This document shows positions 16,163 to 23,284 of a DNA stretch of 64,000 bases, piece by piece. The notes below the pieces were generated by a model that did not search any database, was not told the origin of the DNA, and saw nothing but the letters and a program-made list of their open reading frames with translations. Source of the DNA: DATKQY01 sp035532475 (lineage in GTDB: Bacteria; Actinomycetota; Acidimicrobiia; Acidimicrobiales; Bog-793); the NCBI GenBank assembly GCA_035532475.1, contig DATKQY010000053.1, forward strand, positions 52,946 through 116,945. Reading direction: 5' to 3'. The translations under genes and the position numbers were made by a program. Position 1 is the first letter of the stretch. The number at the start of each line of letters is the position of its first letter.

Positions 16163-17581
16163 TCACGTCCCGGCTGCCCGTACGTTGACCAGGGCATTCC
16201 CACGCACGACCCGCGAGTAGTAGGCGGCGCTCTGCTTCGGAACACGCCGCTGGGTGCCGAAGTCGACGAAGACGATGCCGAAGCGGCGGGAGTAGCCGTG
16301 GGCCCACTCGAAGTTGTCGAGCAACGACCAGACGAAGTAGCCCCGTAGCGCGACGCCGGCGCCGATCGCCTGGTGCGCCGCGAGCAGGTGGTCGTGGAGG
16401 TAGCGGACGCGCTCGTCGTCGTCGACTCCGCCCTCCGGGTCGACGTAGTCGTCGGCTGCGCAGCCGTTCTCGGTGATGTAGAGCGGCAGGCCGGGGGCGT
16501 CACGCTGTAGCCGGAGCAGCAGTTCACGAAGACCGTCGGGGTCGACGAGCCAGCCCATCGAGGTCCGGGCGAGCTCTTCGGGAAAGACCGTGACGACGCC
16601 CGGGTGCCCCTCGAGCGGCTGTTCGTTGCGGCGCAGTTCCGACCAGTCACGTCGCCCGACGACGGTCGGGGCGTAGTAGTTGACGCCCAGGAAGTCGATC
16701 GGAGCGCTGATGAGGTCCATGTCGCCCTCGTGCACGAGCCGGTCGGGCGGGAGCAGCACGGGCCGCGCCTGCGCGGGATAGGCGCCTTTGACGACGGGAT
16801 CGAGGAAGATGCGGTTCGCCTCGGCGTCGACGGCCGTTGCGGTGCCGAGCGCGTCATCCTCGGCCGCGCGCACGTGCGTGAGGTTGAGCGTGATGCCGAC
16901 AGGGGCGCCGGTCCGGAGCACGGCGCGCAGCGCCTCGGTGGCGAGGCCGTGTCCGAGCAGCAGGTGATGCGTGGCGGCTGCGGCTCGGTCGGGGTCGCGC
17001 AGGCCGGGGGCGTGCCTGCCCGTCCGGTAGCCCTGGTTGGCGACGACCTCGGGCTCGTTGAGGGTGATCCACAGTGCGACGGCGTCGCCGAGCGCCTCGC
17101 CGACGATCGCCGCGTACTCGGCGAATCGCTCGGCGGTCTCGCGCTCGGGCCAACCGCCGGCGTCCTCGAGTGACTGGGGAAGGTCCCAGTGGTAGAGGGT
17201 GACGGCCGGGGCGATGCCGCGGGTGCGGAGGCCGTCGACGAGGGCCCGGTAGTGGTCGAGGGCCGGCTGGTTGGCCGGGCCTTTGCCGGTCGGCTGGATG
17301 CGTGGCCAGGCGATCGAGAAGCGGTACGCCTGCAGCCCGAGCGATGCCATCAGGTCGAGGTCGTCGGAGCTGCGGTGGTAGGCGTCGCAGGCGATGTCGC
17401 CGGTGTCGCCGCGGCGCACCCGGCCGGGCGTGTGGCTGAACGTGTCCCAGATCGAAGATCCGCGACCGTCCTCGTGGGCGGCGCCCTCGATCTGGTAGGC
17501 GGCGGTCGAGGCCCCCCACAAGAAGCCCGACGGGAAGGCGAGCACGGTCTCGGTCGCGGCACCCGCTGGTGTCGTCGTCAT
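16163..17581 (-). CDS. GH1 beta-glucosidase
   Basis: 472 residues, full length for family GH1. FPSGFLWGASTAAYQIEGA opens the barrel; the acid/base is Glu176 in TLNEPE and the nucleophile Glu371 in YITENG. No signal peptide, so it acts on imported beta-glucosides or cellodextrins in the cytoplasm and releases glucose by retaining hydrolysis. GGGAGG lies eight bases before the ATG. The gene is divergent from a LacI regulator with two operators between them, implying repression relieved by a sugar. Galactosidase or fucosidase side activity is common in this family. Confidence 0.94.
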   Translation of the reverse strand: MTTTPAGAATETVLAFPSGFLWGASTAAYQIEGAAHEDGRGSSIWDTFSHTPGRVRRGDTGDIACDAYHRSSDDLDLMASLGLQAYRFSIAWPRIQPTGKGPANQPALDHYRALVDGLRTRGIAPAVTLYHWDLPQSLEDAGGWPERETAERFAEYAAIVGEALGDAVALWITLNEPEVVANQGYRTGRHAPGLRDPDRAAAATHHLLLGHGLATEALRAVLRTGAPVGITLNLTHVRAAEDDALGTATAVDAEANRIFLDPVVKGAYPAQARPVLLPPDRLVHEGDMDLISAPIDFLGVNYYAPTVVGRRDWSELRRNEQPLEGHPGVVTVFPEELARTSMGWLVDPDGLRELLLRLQRDAPGLPLYITENGCAADDYVDPEGGVDDDERVRYLHDHLLAAHQAIGAGVALRGYFVWSLLDNFEWAHGYSRRFGIVFVDFGTQRRVPKQSAAYYSRVVRGNALVNVRAAGT

Positions 17582-17673
17582 GCGTCTTGCCTCCCTGGGC
17601 GGCGGATGTCGGTCGTCCGCACGGTGATGGACCTCGCCTGGCGCACCGTGGCGGCGTGCCGGGCGGACGCGAG

Positions 17674-17709
17674 TGTAAGCGCTTAGACTGTTGGATGTAA
17701 GCGGTTAGA
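17674..17709. promoter_or_regulatory. two direct-repeat LacI-type operators
   Basis: TGTAAGCGCTTAGA (17674-17687) and TGTAAGCGGTTAGA (17696-17709) are 14-base direct repeats with one mismatch and a 22-base period, two helical turns. The first core, TAAGCGCTTA, is a perfect palindrome with the central CG typical of LacI-family sites. They lie between the beta-glucosidase and LacI genes. Confidence 0.72.
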
Positions 17710-17778
17710 TCAACCAGCCGGCCCGGCTGCGGCATGCGGTAGGCGTGCCGAAGGCGCCCGAGCGGATCGGAGCTTCGC

Positions 17779-18873
17779 CTGGCAACGCTCTACGACGTCG
17801 CACGGGTCGCGGGTGTCTCGACGGCCACGGTGTCGCGGGTGCTGCACGGGCGCGACCGTGTCCGCCAGTCCACCCGCGACCGCGTCCAGGGCGTCATCGA
17901 CGAGCTCGGCTACGTGCCCGACGGCGCGGCGCAGAGCCTCTCGAGGCGGCGCAAGGAGGTCATCGGCCTCGTCGGCGTCGAACGACCGGTACCCGAGTCC
18001 GACGTCGAGAGCGCGAGCCTGCTCTTCGCCGACGAGATCGTGCGCGGGGTCGAAGCCACCGTGCGCGCCCGGGGCTGGTCGGTGCTGATCGCGTTCGTGC
18101 GTGCCGGGGAGGAAGCCTTCGGGCGACTGCGCACGCTCTCGGGCAAGGTCGACGGTCTGATCATCGCCGAGGGGATCGTGCCAGCACCCCTCATCGGCCA
18201 GCTCGCCGGGCGCGTGCCGACGGTGGTCCTCGCCGGGGCGCGCGACGAGTCGGGCGCGGACGTCGTCGCTGCGGACAACCGCGCCGGGACGATCGCGCTC
18301 GTTCGCCACCTTGTCGAGGTGCACGGCGCCACCCGGCTGTTCCTCGTCGCCGGCCCGAACGAGGCACCAGACGCCCGTGAGCGCCGAGCAGCGTTCGAGG
18401 AGGTGCTGGCGGCGCACCCCGGGACGACGAGCGTCGGAAGCTTCGAGGGCGTCTTCAGCGCGGCGAGCGGCGAGGTCGCGGGACGCGAGGTCCTGGCCTG
18501 CCTCGAGCGGGGGCCCGTCGACGCGGTCGTGTGCGGGAACGACCAGATGGCGATCGGCGTGATCCGTTCGCTCACGGCGGCCGCGATCCACGTGCCCGAC
18601 GACGTCGCGGTGGTGGGTTTCGACGACATCTACCCGGGCGCGCTGTGGGATCCGCCGCTCACCACCGTCCGTCAGCCCATGCGGGCGCTCGGCGAGCGGG
18701 CGTCGTCCCGGCTCTTCGAGCGCATCGCCAACCCCGCTCTTCCGAGGATGTTGGAGGTGCTCCCGACCGAGCTCGTCCTCCGGGCGAGCTGCGGGTGCCC
18801 CCGTGGGTTCGTGCGCGACGAGCGGCGCGCCCACCGAGGCGGCGCCGAGCCGAAGGCGCGCCCGGGGCGGTGA
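17779..18873 (+). CDS. LacI-family regulator, apparent CTG start
   Basis: 364 residues from CTG 17779. The N-terminal helix-turn-helix ATLYDVARVAGVSTATVSRV is followed by the hinge region and a periplasmic-binding-like sensor domain (VDAVVCGNDQMAIGVIRSL, VAVVGFDDIYPGALWDPPLT). The first ATG/GTG/TTG in frame, GTG 17830, would cut the helix-turn-helix in half. GGAG (17769-17772) lies six bases before CTG 17779 and a stop sits at 17740-17742 with no other start between, so CTG is the best start. It probably represses the divergent beta-glucosidase and itself through the repeats at 17674-17709, with a sugar as effector. Confidence 0.87.
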   Translation: MATLYDVARVAGVSTATVSRVLHGRDRVRQSTRDRVQGVIDELGYVPDGAAQSLSRRRKEVIGLVGVERPVPESDVESASLLFADEIVRGVEATVRARGWSVLIAFVRAGEEAFGRLRTLSGKVDGLIIAEGIVPAPLIGQLAGRVPTVVLAGARDESGADVVAADNRAGTIALVRHLVEVHGATRLFLVAGPNEAPDARERRAAFEEVLAAHPGTTSVGSFEGVFSAASGEVAGREVLACLERGPVDAVVCGNDQMAIGVIRSLTAAAIHVPDDVAVVGFDDIYPGALWDPPLTTVRQPMRALGERASSRLFERIANPALPRMLEVLPTELVLRASCGCPRGFVRDERRAHRGGAEPKARPGR

Positions 18874-19051
18874 GCCTGGCGTGGAGCGGCCCACCGGTTC
18901 GATCGACCTCTCCTATCGGCCCAGGCAGGTGAGTGGGGTCGGCCTCTTCCCGGGCGGGTCCGGGCCGCGCCATGCGGCATGCACCGACACGGACGCGGTG
19001 GCATTTGCCGCACCGGCGTGCAGGAAGTGGCATCCCGGCGCGGCGCGTGCG

Positions 19052-19084
19052 CCCTCCCTTCCGGTCGGTGCCCGGAAGGGAGGG
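19052..19084. terminator. 13-pair perfect hairpin
   Basis: Arms 19052-19064 and 19072-19084 pair fully around the loop TCGGTGC. It lies about 180 bases after the LacI gene and could terminate that transcript. No T-run. Confidence 0.55.
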
Positions 19085-19299
19085 TCCGAAGGCTGTGTGC
19101 GAGCTGTCAGTCGGTCGCGATGAAGCAGCGGGATGACGCGTGGGTGAACGCGGGCGCGGCAGCGGGTGGCCGTTACGTTGCAGGTCTGTTGCTCTTCGTC
19201 GAAGACGCGCGCAGACGGCTCGACGACCCGTATCGTTGTTCCAGGCCTCTTCGCTGAGCGTCCCGATCCCCCCCTCGAGGCAGCTCGCGAGGTCGCAGC

Positions 19300-19332
19300 A
19301 CACAGCCCGGGCACCCCCCGCCCGGGCTGTGT
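19300..19332. terminator. 13-pair perfect hairpin
   Basis: Arms 19300-19312 and 19320-19332 pair fully around the loop ACCCCCC. No annotated gene ends close by on either strand, so it may end an unrecognised transcript. Same size and loop length as the hairpin at 19052. Confidence 0.55.
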
Positions 19333-19792
19333 CGCGTCCGGCCGCGGGTCGGCCACGTGCCGGCGCCGTCGGAGTGGACGTTCGCGCCGGACCGACGGTG
19401 GTCCGAGACGAAGGGTCGCCGCGCGGCGGTGGGCGTCGCTCGCTCCGGCGTCGGAAATTTCCGAGCGAGGCATCCCGTCACGCGCTCCCGGGGGAGCCCC
19501 GAGCCTTGTTGCGTCCGGGAGCCGTCACCCGGGTGCCCGCGCGCACGACCCGACATTGGCGCTGACGCGACGGGACCCGCGCCTCCGACGAACGCGGGTC
19601 CCGCCCGCCCGGACGGGGAGCTCAGTGGCGTCGCCCGGACGATCTCTTGGCTTACTGAGGCTGAGCCGAGAGCAGCAACTGCGCATCCGCGCCGCTGGCC
19701 GTCTGGCCCTGCCTGTGCTGCGAATACGTCAGCCCGGGCGCTCCCGTGAGGAGCCGCGGCTCACGCCGCGGGCCGCGGACCTCCGGCGCGCC

Positions 19793-20065
19793 TCAGCTGG
19801 CGCGTCCGCCGACGATACGGAGGTTGGAGGCTCCGAGGCGCACCTGCTGCTGCGCGGCCGCGTTGAGCAGTTCCTCCCAGGCAGGCCGGACCTGGTCGTG
19901 CTCGCGCCGCTGCCGGACACCGGTGGCGAGCGAACGGGCGGCGTGGACGGCCCGCGCCCGGCGCGCCCCACCCTGCTCGGGGTCGAAGAGGTACGCCGCG
20001 ACCGCGCCGAACCCCGCCTCGAGGCCCAGCCGAGCCACGCCGCGGGTACGTCGCACCAGGTACAT
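19793..20065 (-). CDS. small protein with YLFDP motif, putative stress protein
   Basis: 90 residues. A short hydrophobic stretch (LGLEAGFGAVAAYLFDPEQG) is followed by an Arg-rich segment, resembling small actinobacterial membrane-associated proteins that carry a Y-L/F-x-DP-x-x-G-x-x-RR signature; the function of those is unknown. GGGAGGG (20074-20080) lies eight bases before ATG 20065; a TTG two codons upstream is a weaker alternative. A sigma-B/F-type promoter lies about 115 bases upstream on the same strand, so general-stress expression is likely. The remaining C-terminal half is polar and probably helical. Confidence 0.68.
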   Translation of the reverse strand: MYLVRRTRGVARLGLEAGFGAVAAYLFDPEQGGARRARAVHAARSLATGVRQRREHDQVRPAWEELLNAAAQQQVRLGASNLRIVGGRAS

Positions 20066-20568
20066 CGACAATTCCCTCCCTGCCGCTCGCGCTTTCGCCG
20101 CTCGCGCTCGTCGCTGACCAGACGGGGCGCGTACCCTGTCCCGGCACGCGCCCCCGTCCCGCGTCAGCTGTCCTGGCGCTGCACTACCCGGGCATGGCCG
20201 TTACGAAACGCTCCTGCCTCGTGGCTTTCGCCTCGTGGCGATCGGTGTTCGCGCACCGGATGCGCCCTCGCTGCCGCCGGTCCCGCCTGGAGGGGGACGC
20301 CGGACCGCCGGTCGATCGCGTGTCGCCGGGGCCCGGACGGGACCCGTCCCGGCGCCGGCGACGCCTCAGGCGGAAGCCCCACAGGAGTGAAGCTCGGCAA
20401 TCGGGGCATGAACTGTACGCAGCGCGCGCTCAAGGCACTGCCGACGTATTTCGGTGCAATGCACGGCCGAACGTGTCGTAGGTACTGCATGAGGCATCGG
20501 CCCGCCTGCGGGCCCGTGTCGCACGCGACATCGAAGATCCCCATGGCGCTCGGGAACTGAGACGTGAG
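20066..20568. other. intergenic region upstream of two divergent genes
   Basis: 500 bases holding the minus-strand stress promoter at 20184-20209 and a small GGCCCG hairpin near 20501-20517. No supported gene; plus frames here are low-complexity. Confidence 0.4.
20184..20209 (-). promoter_or_regulatory. SigB/SigF-type promoter
   Basis: On the minus strand GTTT (20209-20206) and GGGTAG (20189-20184) are separated by 16 bases, matching the actinobacterial general-stress consensus GTTT-N14-17-GGGTA. It faces the 90-residue YLFDP protein gene. Confidence 0.68.
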
Positions 20569-20952
20569 ATGGTCAGGACGAGTCGGTCGCTGAGCGGCAA
20601 GCGGGCTGCGCGAGAGGCCCGCGCCGTCGTCCGCGAGGAGCTGCACGGCAGGCCCGTCGAGCTGGTGGAGACCGCCGTGCTGCTCGCCGGCGAGCTCGTG
20701 ACCAACGCCATCGTGCACGGCGGCTCCGAGCTCCGTCTCGACCTCGACCTCGACGGCAAGCTGCTGCGTGTGGCGGTCTGCGACGGCGACCCGGTGCGCC
20801 CGACCCTCCAGCCCCCGAGCGCGGACCGGGAGAACGGGCGGGGCATGCTCATCGTCGACTCGCTCGCTACCGCCTGGGGCGTCGACGATGTGGGGCCGAC
20901 CCCGGACGGCGGCAAGCGCGTCTGGTTCGAGCTCGACGTCGGGGAGTGGTAG
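20569..20952 (+). CDS. RsbW-like anti-sigma / ATP-binding kinase
   Basis: 127 residues, a lone HATPase_c_2 domain. N-box AGELVTNAIVHGGSEL, the D-box-like VAVCDGDPVRP (a second glycine is missing) and the lid ENGRGMLIVDSLATAWGVDD are visible. It should bind ATP and act as a sigma or STAS-protein kinase in partner switching. It is convergent with the sigma-factor operon (42 bases between ends) but not part of it, and no STAS partner sits beside it. The start ATG 20569 has only a weak Shine-Dalgarno sequence. Confidence 0.83.
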   Translation: MVRTSRSLSGKRAAREARAVVREELHGRPVELVETAVLLAGELVTNAIVHGGSELRLDLDLDGKLLRVAVCDGDPVRPTLQPPSADRENGRGMLIVDSLATAWGVDDVGPTPDGGKRVWFELDVGEW

Positions 20953-20993
20953 GCCGGGCTACCTGTCCTCGGTGACCGAGCCGAAGGGCGCGC

Positions 20994-21737
20994 TCATTCC
21001 TCCCCGTAGGCCTCGTGGAGCTTCGCCAGGCTGCGTGCGAGCAGCCGCGACACGTGCATCTGACTGATCCCGACTCGTTCCGCGATCTCGGACTGGGTGA
21101 GGTCCTCGACGAAGCGGAGGTGGAGGATGAACCGCTCCCGTTCGGGAAGCTCCGCTATGTGCGGCAGCAGGATGTCGCGTTCGTCGACCTTCGTGTACGC
21201 CTCGTCAACCTCTCCGAGACGGCTGGTGAGGGGCTCACCTTCGGGTCCGGGGGTGTCGAGTGACGCCGAGCGGTAGGCGTGCCCCGCTTCAAGCGCCTCG
21301 AGGACCTCTTCCTCCGAGGCGCTGGTCGCCTCGGCGAGCTCGTTCACCGTCGGCGTCCGGCCGAGGCTCTGGGACAGGTCGTCCACCACCTGGCCGAGGC
21401 TCAGGTAGAGCTCCTGCACCCGGCGCGGGGCGCGTACGGACCATCCCTTGTCGCGGAAGTGCCGCTTCAGCTCTCCGACGATGGTCTTTGAGGCGTAGGC
21501 GGCGAACTCGAAGCCGAGATCGGGGTCGAAGCCGTCGACCGCCTTGATCAGGCCGATCGAACCCGCCTGCACGAGATCGTCGTAGGACTCGCTGCGCTTC
21601 ACGAACCGCCGCGCGAGCTGGTGCACGAGGTCCAGATGTGCCTCGATGATCTCGTCGCGAAGCGCTCGGTCGCGCGAGCGGGAGTACTCCCTCAGCTTGT
21701 CGTCGCCGGAGTCCACCCGTTCTGGGGTGCCCGACAT
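20994..21737 (-). CDS. SigB/SigF-family general-stress sigma factor
   Basis: 247 residues with regions 2, 3 and 4 in order: DLVQAGSIGLIKAVDGF and GFEFAAYASKTIVGELKRHF (region 2, core and -10 binding), RAPRRVQEL into region 3 (TPTVNELAEAT), and ELPERERFILHLRF with DLTQSEIAERVGISQMHVSR (region 4, -35 helix-turn-helix). Region 1.1 is absent, as in SigB/SigF/SigG types. The ATG overlaps the TGA of the RsbW-like gene by one base (TGATG), so it is last in an rsbV-rsbW-sig operon. Three GTTT-N16-GGGTAG promoters nearby are probable targets. Confidence 0.93.
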   Translation of the reverse strand: MSGTPERVDSGDDKLREYSRSRDRALRDEIIEAHLDLVHQLARRFVKRSESYDDLVQAGSIGLIKAVDGFDPDLGFEFAAYASKTIVGELKRHFRDKGWSVRAPRRVQELYLSLGQVVDDLSQSLGRTPTVNELAEATSASEEEVLEALEAGHAYRSASLDTPGPEGEPLTSRLGEVDEAYTKVDERDILLPHIAELPERERFILHLRFVEDLTQSEIAERVGISQMHVSRLLARSLAKLHEAYGEE

Positions 21738-22201
21738 CAGTCGGCGGGCGACCGGCGAATGGTCAGCCACCCCCGCCGCTGCCCACCTTTGATGTCGCCA
21801 ATCTCGTGCTCGTCGACGAGCGCCTCGAGGATGCGCGCCGAGAGCTCCAGCGGGTCGAGGGGCCCGTCGCGCGACAGGGCGTGGTCGGTGACGGGCGCGA
21901 CGGAGCAGGCCACGTCGATCGCGTCGTCGTCCCAGGTGTAGTCGAGCCGCAGCCGGCTCTCTGCGAGGGCACCGAGCGCGCACGAGTTGCAGAGCTCGTC
22001 GATGGCAAGGCGCAGGTCCTCGACCGCGTCCACGCCGAAGTCCAGCCGCGACGCGATCGCGCTCGCGCTCATCCGCGCGAGGAGCCACAGCTCGGGCCGC
22101 ACGGGGAGGACGAGCTCGACGCGGTTCGCCGCGCTGTGCTGGCGGCGCGCCGCCGGGTGGGGGGAGATCGTCCCTTCGTCGCTGCTCGCCGGGACGGTCA
22201 T
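21737..22201 (-). CDS. rsbW: RsbW-like anti-sigma factor
   Basis: 154 residues. The histidine-kinase-like ATPase domain starts near residue 25; DLRLAIDELCNSCALGALAE corresponds to the N-box (E-x-x-x-N), but the later D-box and glycine-rich lid are diverged, so kinase activity is less certain than sigma binding. The position between a STAS antagonist and a SigB-type sigma factor, with ATGA overlap upstream and TGATG overlap downstream, gives the role: hold the sigma factor and release it when the unphosphorylated antagonist binds. The start is ATG 22201. Confidence 0.85.
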   Translation of the reverse strand: MTVPASSDEGTISPHPAARRQHSAANRVELVLPVRPELWLLARMSASAIASRLDFGVDAVEDLRLAIDELCNSCALGALAESRLRLDYTWDDDAIDVACSVAPVTDHALSRDGPLDPLELSARILEALVDEHEIGDIKGGQRRGWLTIRRSPAD

Positions 22202-22515
22202 CGAGCGATCGCCTCCTCGACGGTGGAGAAGACGGAGAAGACTTCGGACAGGCCGGTCACTTCCAGGACCTTCGTGATCTGAGCGCGCGTCACGACGAGG
22301 CGCACATCGCCGCGCTTGGAGGCGGCGACGAGGACGCCGAGACCCGTCGAATCGAGGAAGGTGACCTGCGACAGGTCGACGACGATGGTCGTCCCGCTCG
22401 TGTCCTGCAGCATGGACCGCAGCTCCGGGGCGGTGGAGACGTCGACCTCGCCCGCCGCGGTGACCACCGTGACGCCCTCGCGTGCCTGCGCGGACACCTG
22501 GAATAGGTCGTCCAT
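22198..22515 (-). CDS. rsbV: STAS-domain anti-sigma factor antagonist (RsbV-like)
   Basis: 105 residues, one STAS domain. The switch serine lies in TFLDSTGLGVLVAASK, the standard phosphorylation site of SpoIIAA/RsbV proteins; VTAAGEVDVSTAPELRSML is the first strand-helix unit. Unphosphorylated, it binds RsbW and frees the sigma factor; RsbW phosphorylates the serine to reset the switch. ATG 22515 is preferred because AAGGGAG lies nine bases upstream; ATG 22524 would touch the ribosome-binding site. It is the first gene of the three-gene stress operon. No PP2C phosphatase is seen in the window. Confidence 0.92.
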   Translation of the reverse strand: MDDLFQVSAQAREGVTVVTAAGEVDVSTAPELRSMLQDTSGTTIVVDLSQVTFLDSTGLGVLVAASKRGDVRLVVTRAQITKVLEVTGLSEVFSVFSTVEEAIAR

Positions 22516-22707
22516 CTCGTGCATCTCCCTTGGGATCGATCCCGCAAGCCGACGCAGCACAGCAACCCAAGTCGTTGCCCGATCGTGCCGCCCGCCCACG
22601 TGCGCGGTTGTGTACCTCCACGGTAGACCGCACACGTCACCGCGCGTGCCTCCAGCCTGCGGCGCACGGGCGCGCCGGCGTGCGCCGACGCTCGCGACCT
22701 GAGCGGG

Positions 22708-22733
22708 GTTTCGCTCGCCTGGCGCTCGGGTAG
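22708..22733 (+). promoter_or_regulatory. SigB/SigF-type promoter, upstream copy
   Basis: GTTT (22708-22711), 16 bases, GGGTAG (22728-22733). First of a tandem pair on the plus strand, 102 bases before the start of the small gene at 22835. Confidence 0.68.
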
Positions 22734-22740
22734 CAAGCAA

Positions 22741-22766
22741 GTTTCCCCGCCTCGGCGCGCGGGTAG
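22741..22766 (+). promoter_or_regulatory. SigB/SigF-type promoter, downstream copy
   Basis: GTTT (22741-22744), 16 bases, GGGTAG (22761-22766). It repeats the first copy with a period of 33 bases. Initiation would give a leader of roughly 60 bases before the GTG at 22835. The rest of 22516-22834 shows no gene. Confidence 0.7.
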
Positions 22767-22834
22767 CTACCTCCCAGCCAGTAGCCGGCGTACCGGCGCG
22801 CCCGTGCCGGACGAGCGAGAGCGAGGAGTTGCCC

Positions 22835-23206
22835 GTGGTCACGATGGCTGACGGTTGGCAGGACGTGCGCGACGTGCGCCGGCCGCCGGAGGCAACGGGT
22901 GCTGCGGCGGGACGCCCGGCATTGGCTAGCCGCCTGCCCGGCGCAGCAGAGCGCGGGCCACGGGTGCGGCGGATCCGGACGAGCCGACCTCGAGGCGCCC
23001 GTCTGGCTGGTGCCGCCGAGGGGACGCGGACAAACCAGGTTGTTGCTGCGGCGGTCGTGCGCGTGACGCGCGATCACGGGTCGCTTGCTTCGACCGAGCC
23101 GGGTACCGACGCCTTCGGTGGCAGGGTCACCGTGCAGACGGTGACGGCGGGCACACCGGCCACGCGAGCCGCCCGACCGCCGCGTGGCCAGCAGGGCGCC
23201 GCCTGA
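22835..23206 (+). CDS. small basic hypothetical protein behind tandem stress promoters
   Basis: 123 residues, no recognised family. GAGGAG (22823-22828) lies six bases before GTG 22835, and two general-stress promoters lie upstream, which is the main reason to call it. The protein begins VTMADGWQDVRDVRRPPEAT, is rich in Ala, Arg and Gly, and has no hydrophobic segment. Codon third positions are less GC-biased than in neighbours, so the call is tentative; a shorter product or an RNA is possible. Confidence 0.38.
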   Translation: MVTMADGWQDVRDVRRPPEATGAAAGRPALASRLPGAAERGPRVRRIRTSRPRGARLAGAAEGTRTNQVVAAAVVRVTRDHGSLASTEPGTDAFGGRVTVQTVTAGTPATRAARPPRGQQGAA

Positions 23207-23284
23207 GGGCGAGGGTTCGGCCTGTGCCGGCGCGCCCCAGGCAATAGCGTCTGGTCGCGCGGTGGTGGTCTCCTGGCCGCCAGC

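Larger units (their letters stand above)
18874..19792. other. long intergenic region with two strong hairpins
   Basis: About 900 bases without a supported gene. Open frames here encode low-complexity Arg/Pro/Ala-rich peptides. The notable content is two perfect 13-pair hairpins with seven-base loops, at 19052-19084 and 19300-19332, with about 215 bases between them that could encode a small RNA or tiny protein. An ATG at about 19120 opens a 45-codon frame, not convincing on its own. Confidence 0.4.

Noticed and set aside
13105..16188. 1027-codon plus-strand open frame through the HAD and MFS genes
   Set aside because: Out of frame with both genes, which have clear motifs; the tail beyond 15511 is low-complexity.
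15598..16188. ORF after AAGGAG and ATG 15598
   Set aside because: A plausible start, but the peptide has no domain, irregular codon use and heavy Arg/Pro/Gly content.
19120..19257. 45-codon ORF beginning MKQRDDAWVNAG
   Set aside because: No ribosome-binding site, mixed codon use and no known relative; kept only as part of the possible small-transcript region.
19166..20560. 464-codon plus-strand open frame in the intergenic region
   Set aside because: Arg/Pro/Ser-rich low-complexity peptide; it runs antisense over the better-supported 90-residue gene and its promoter.
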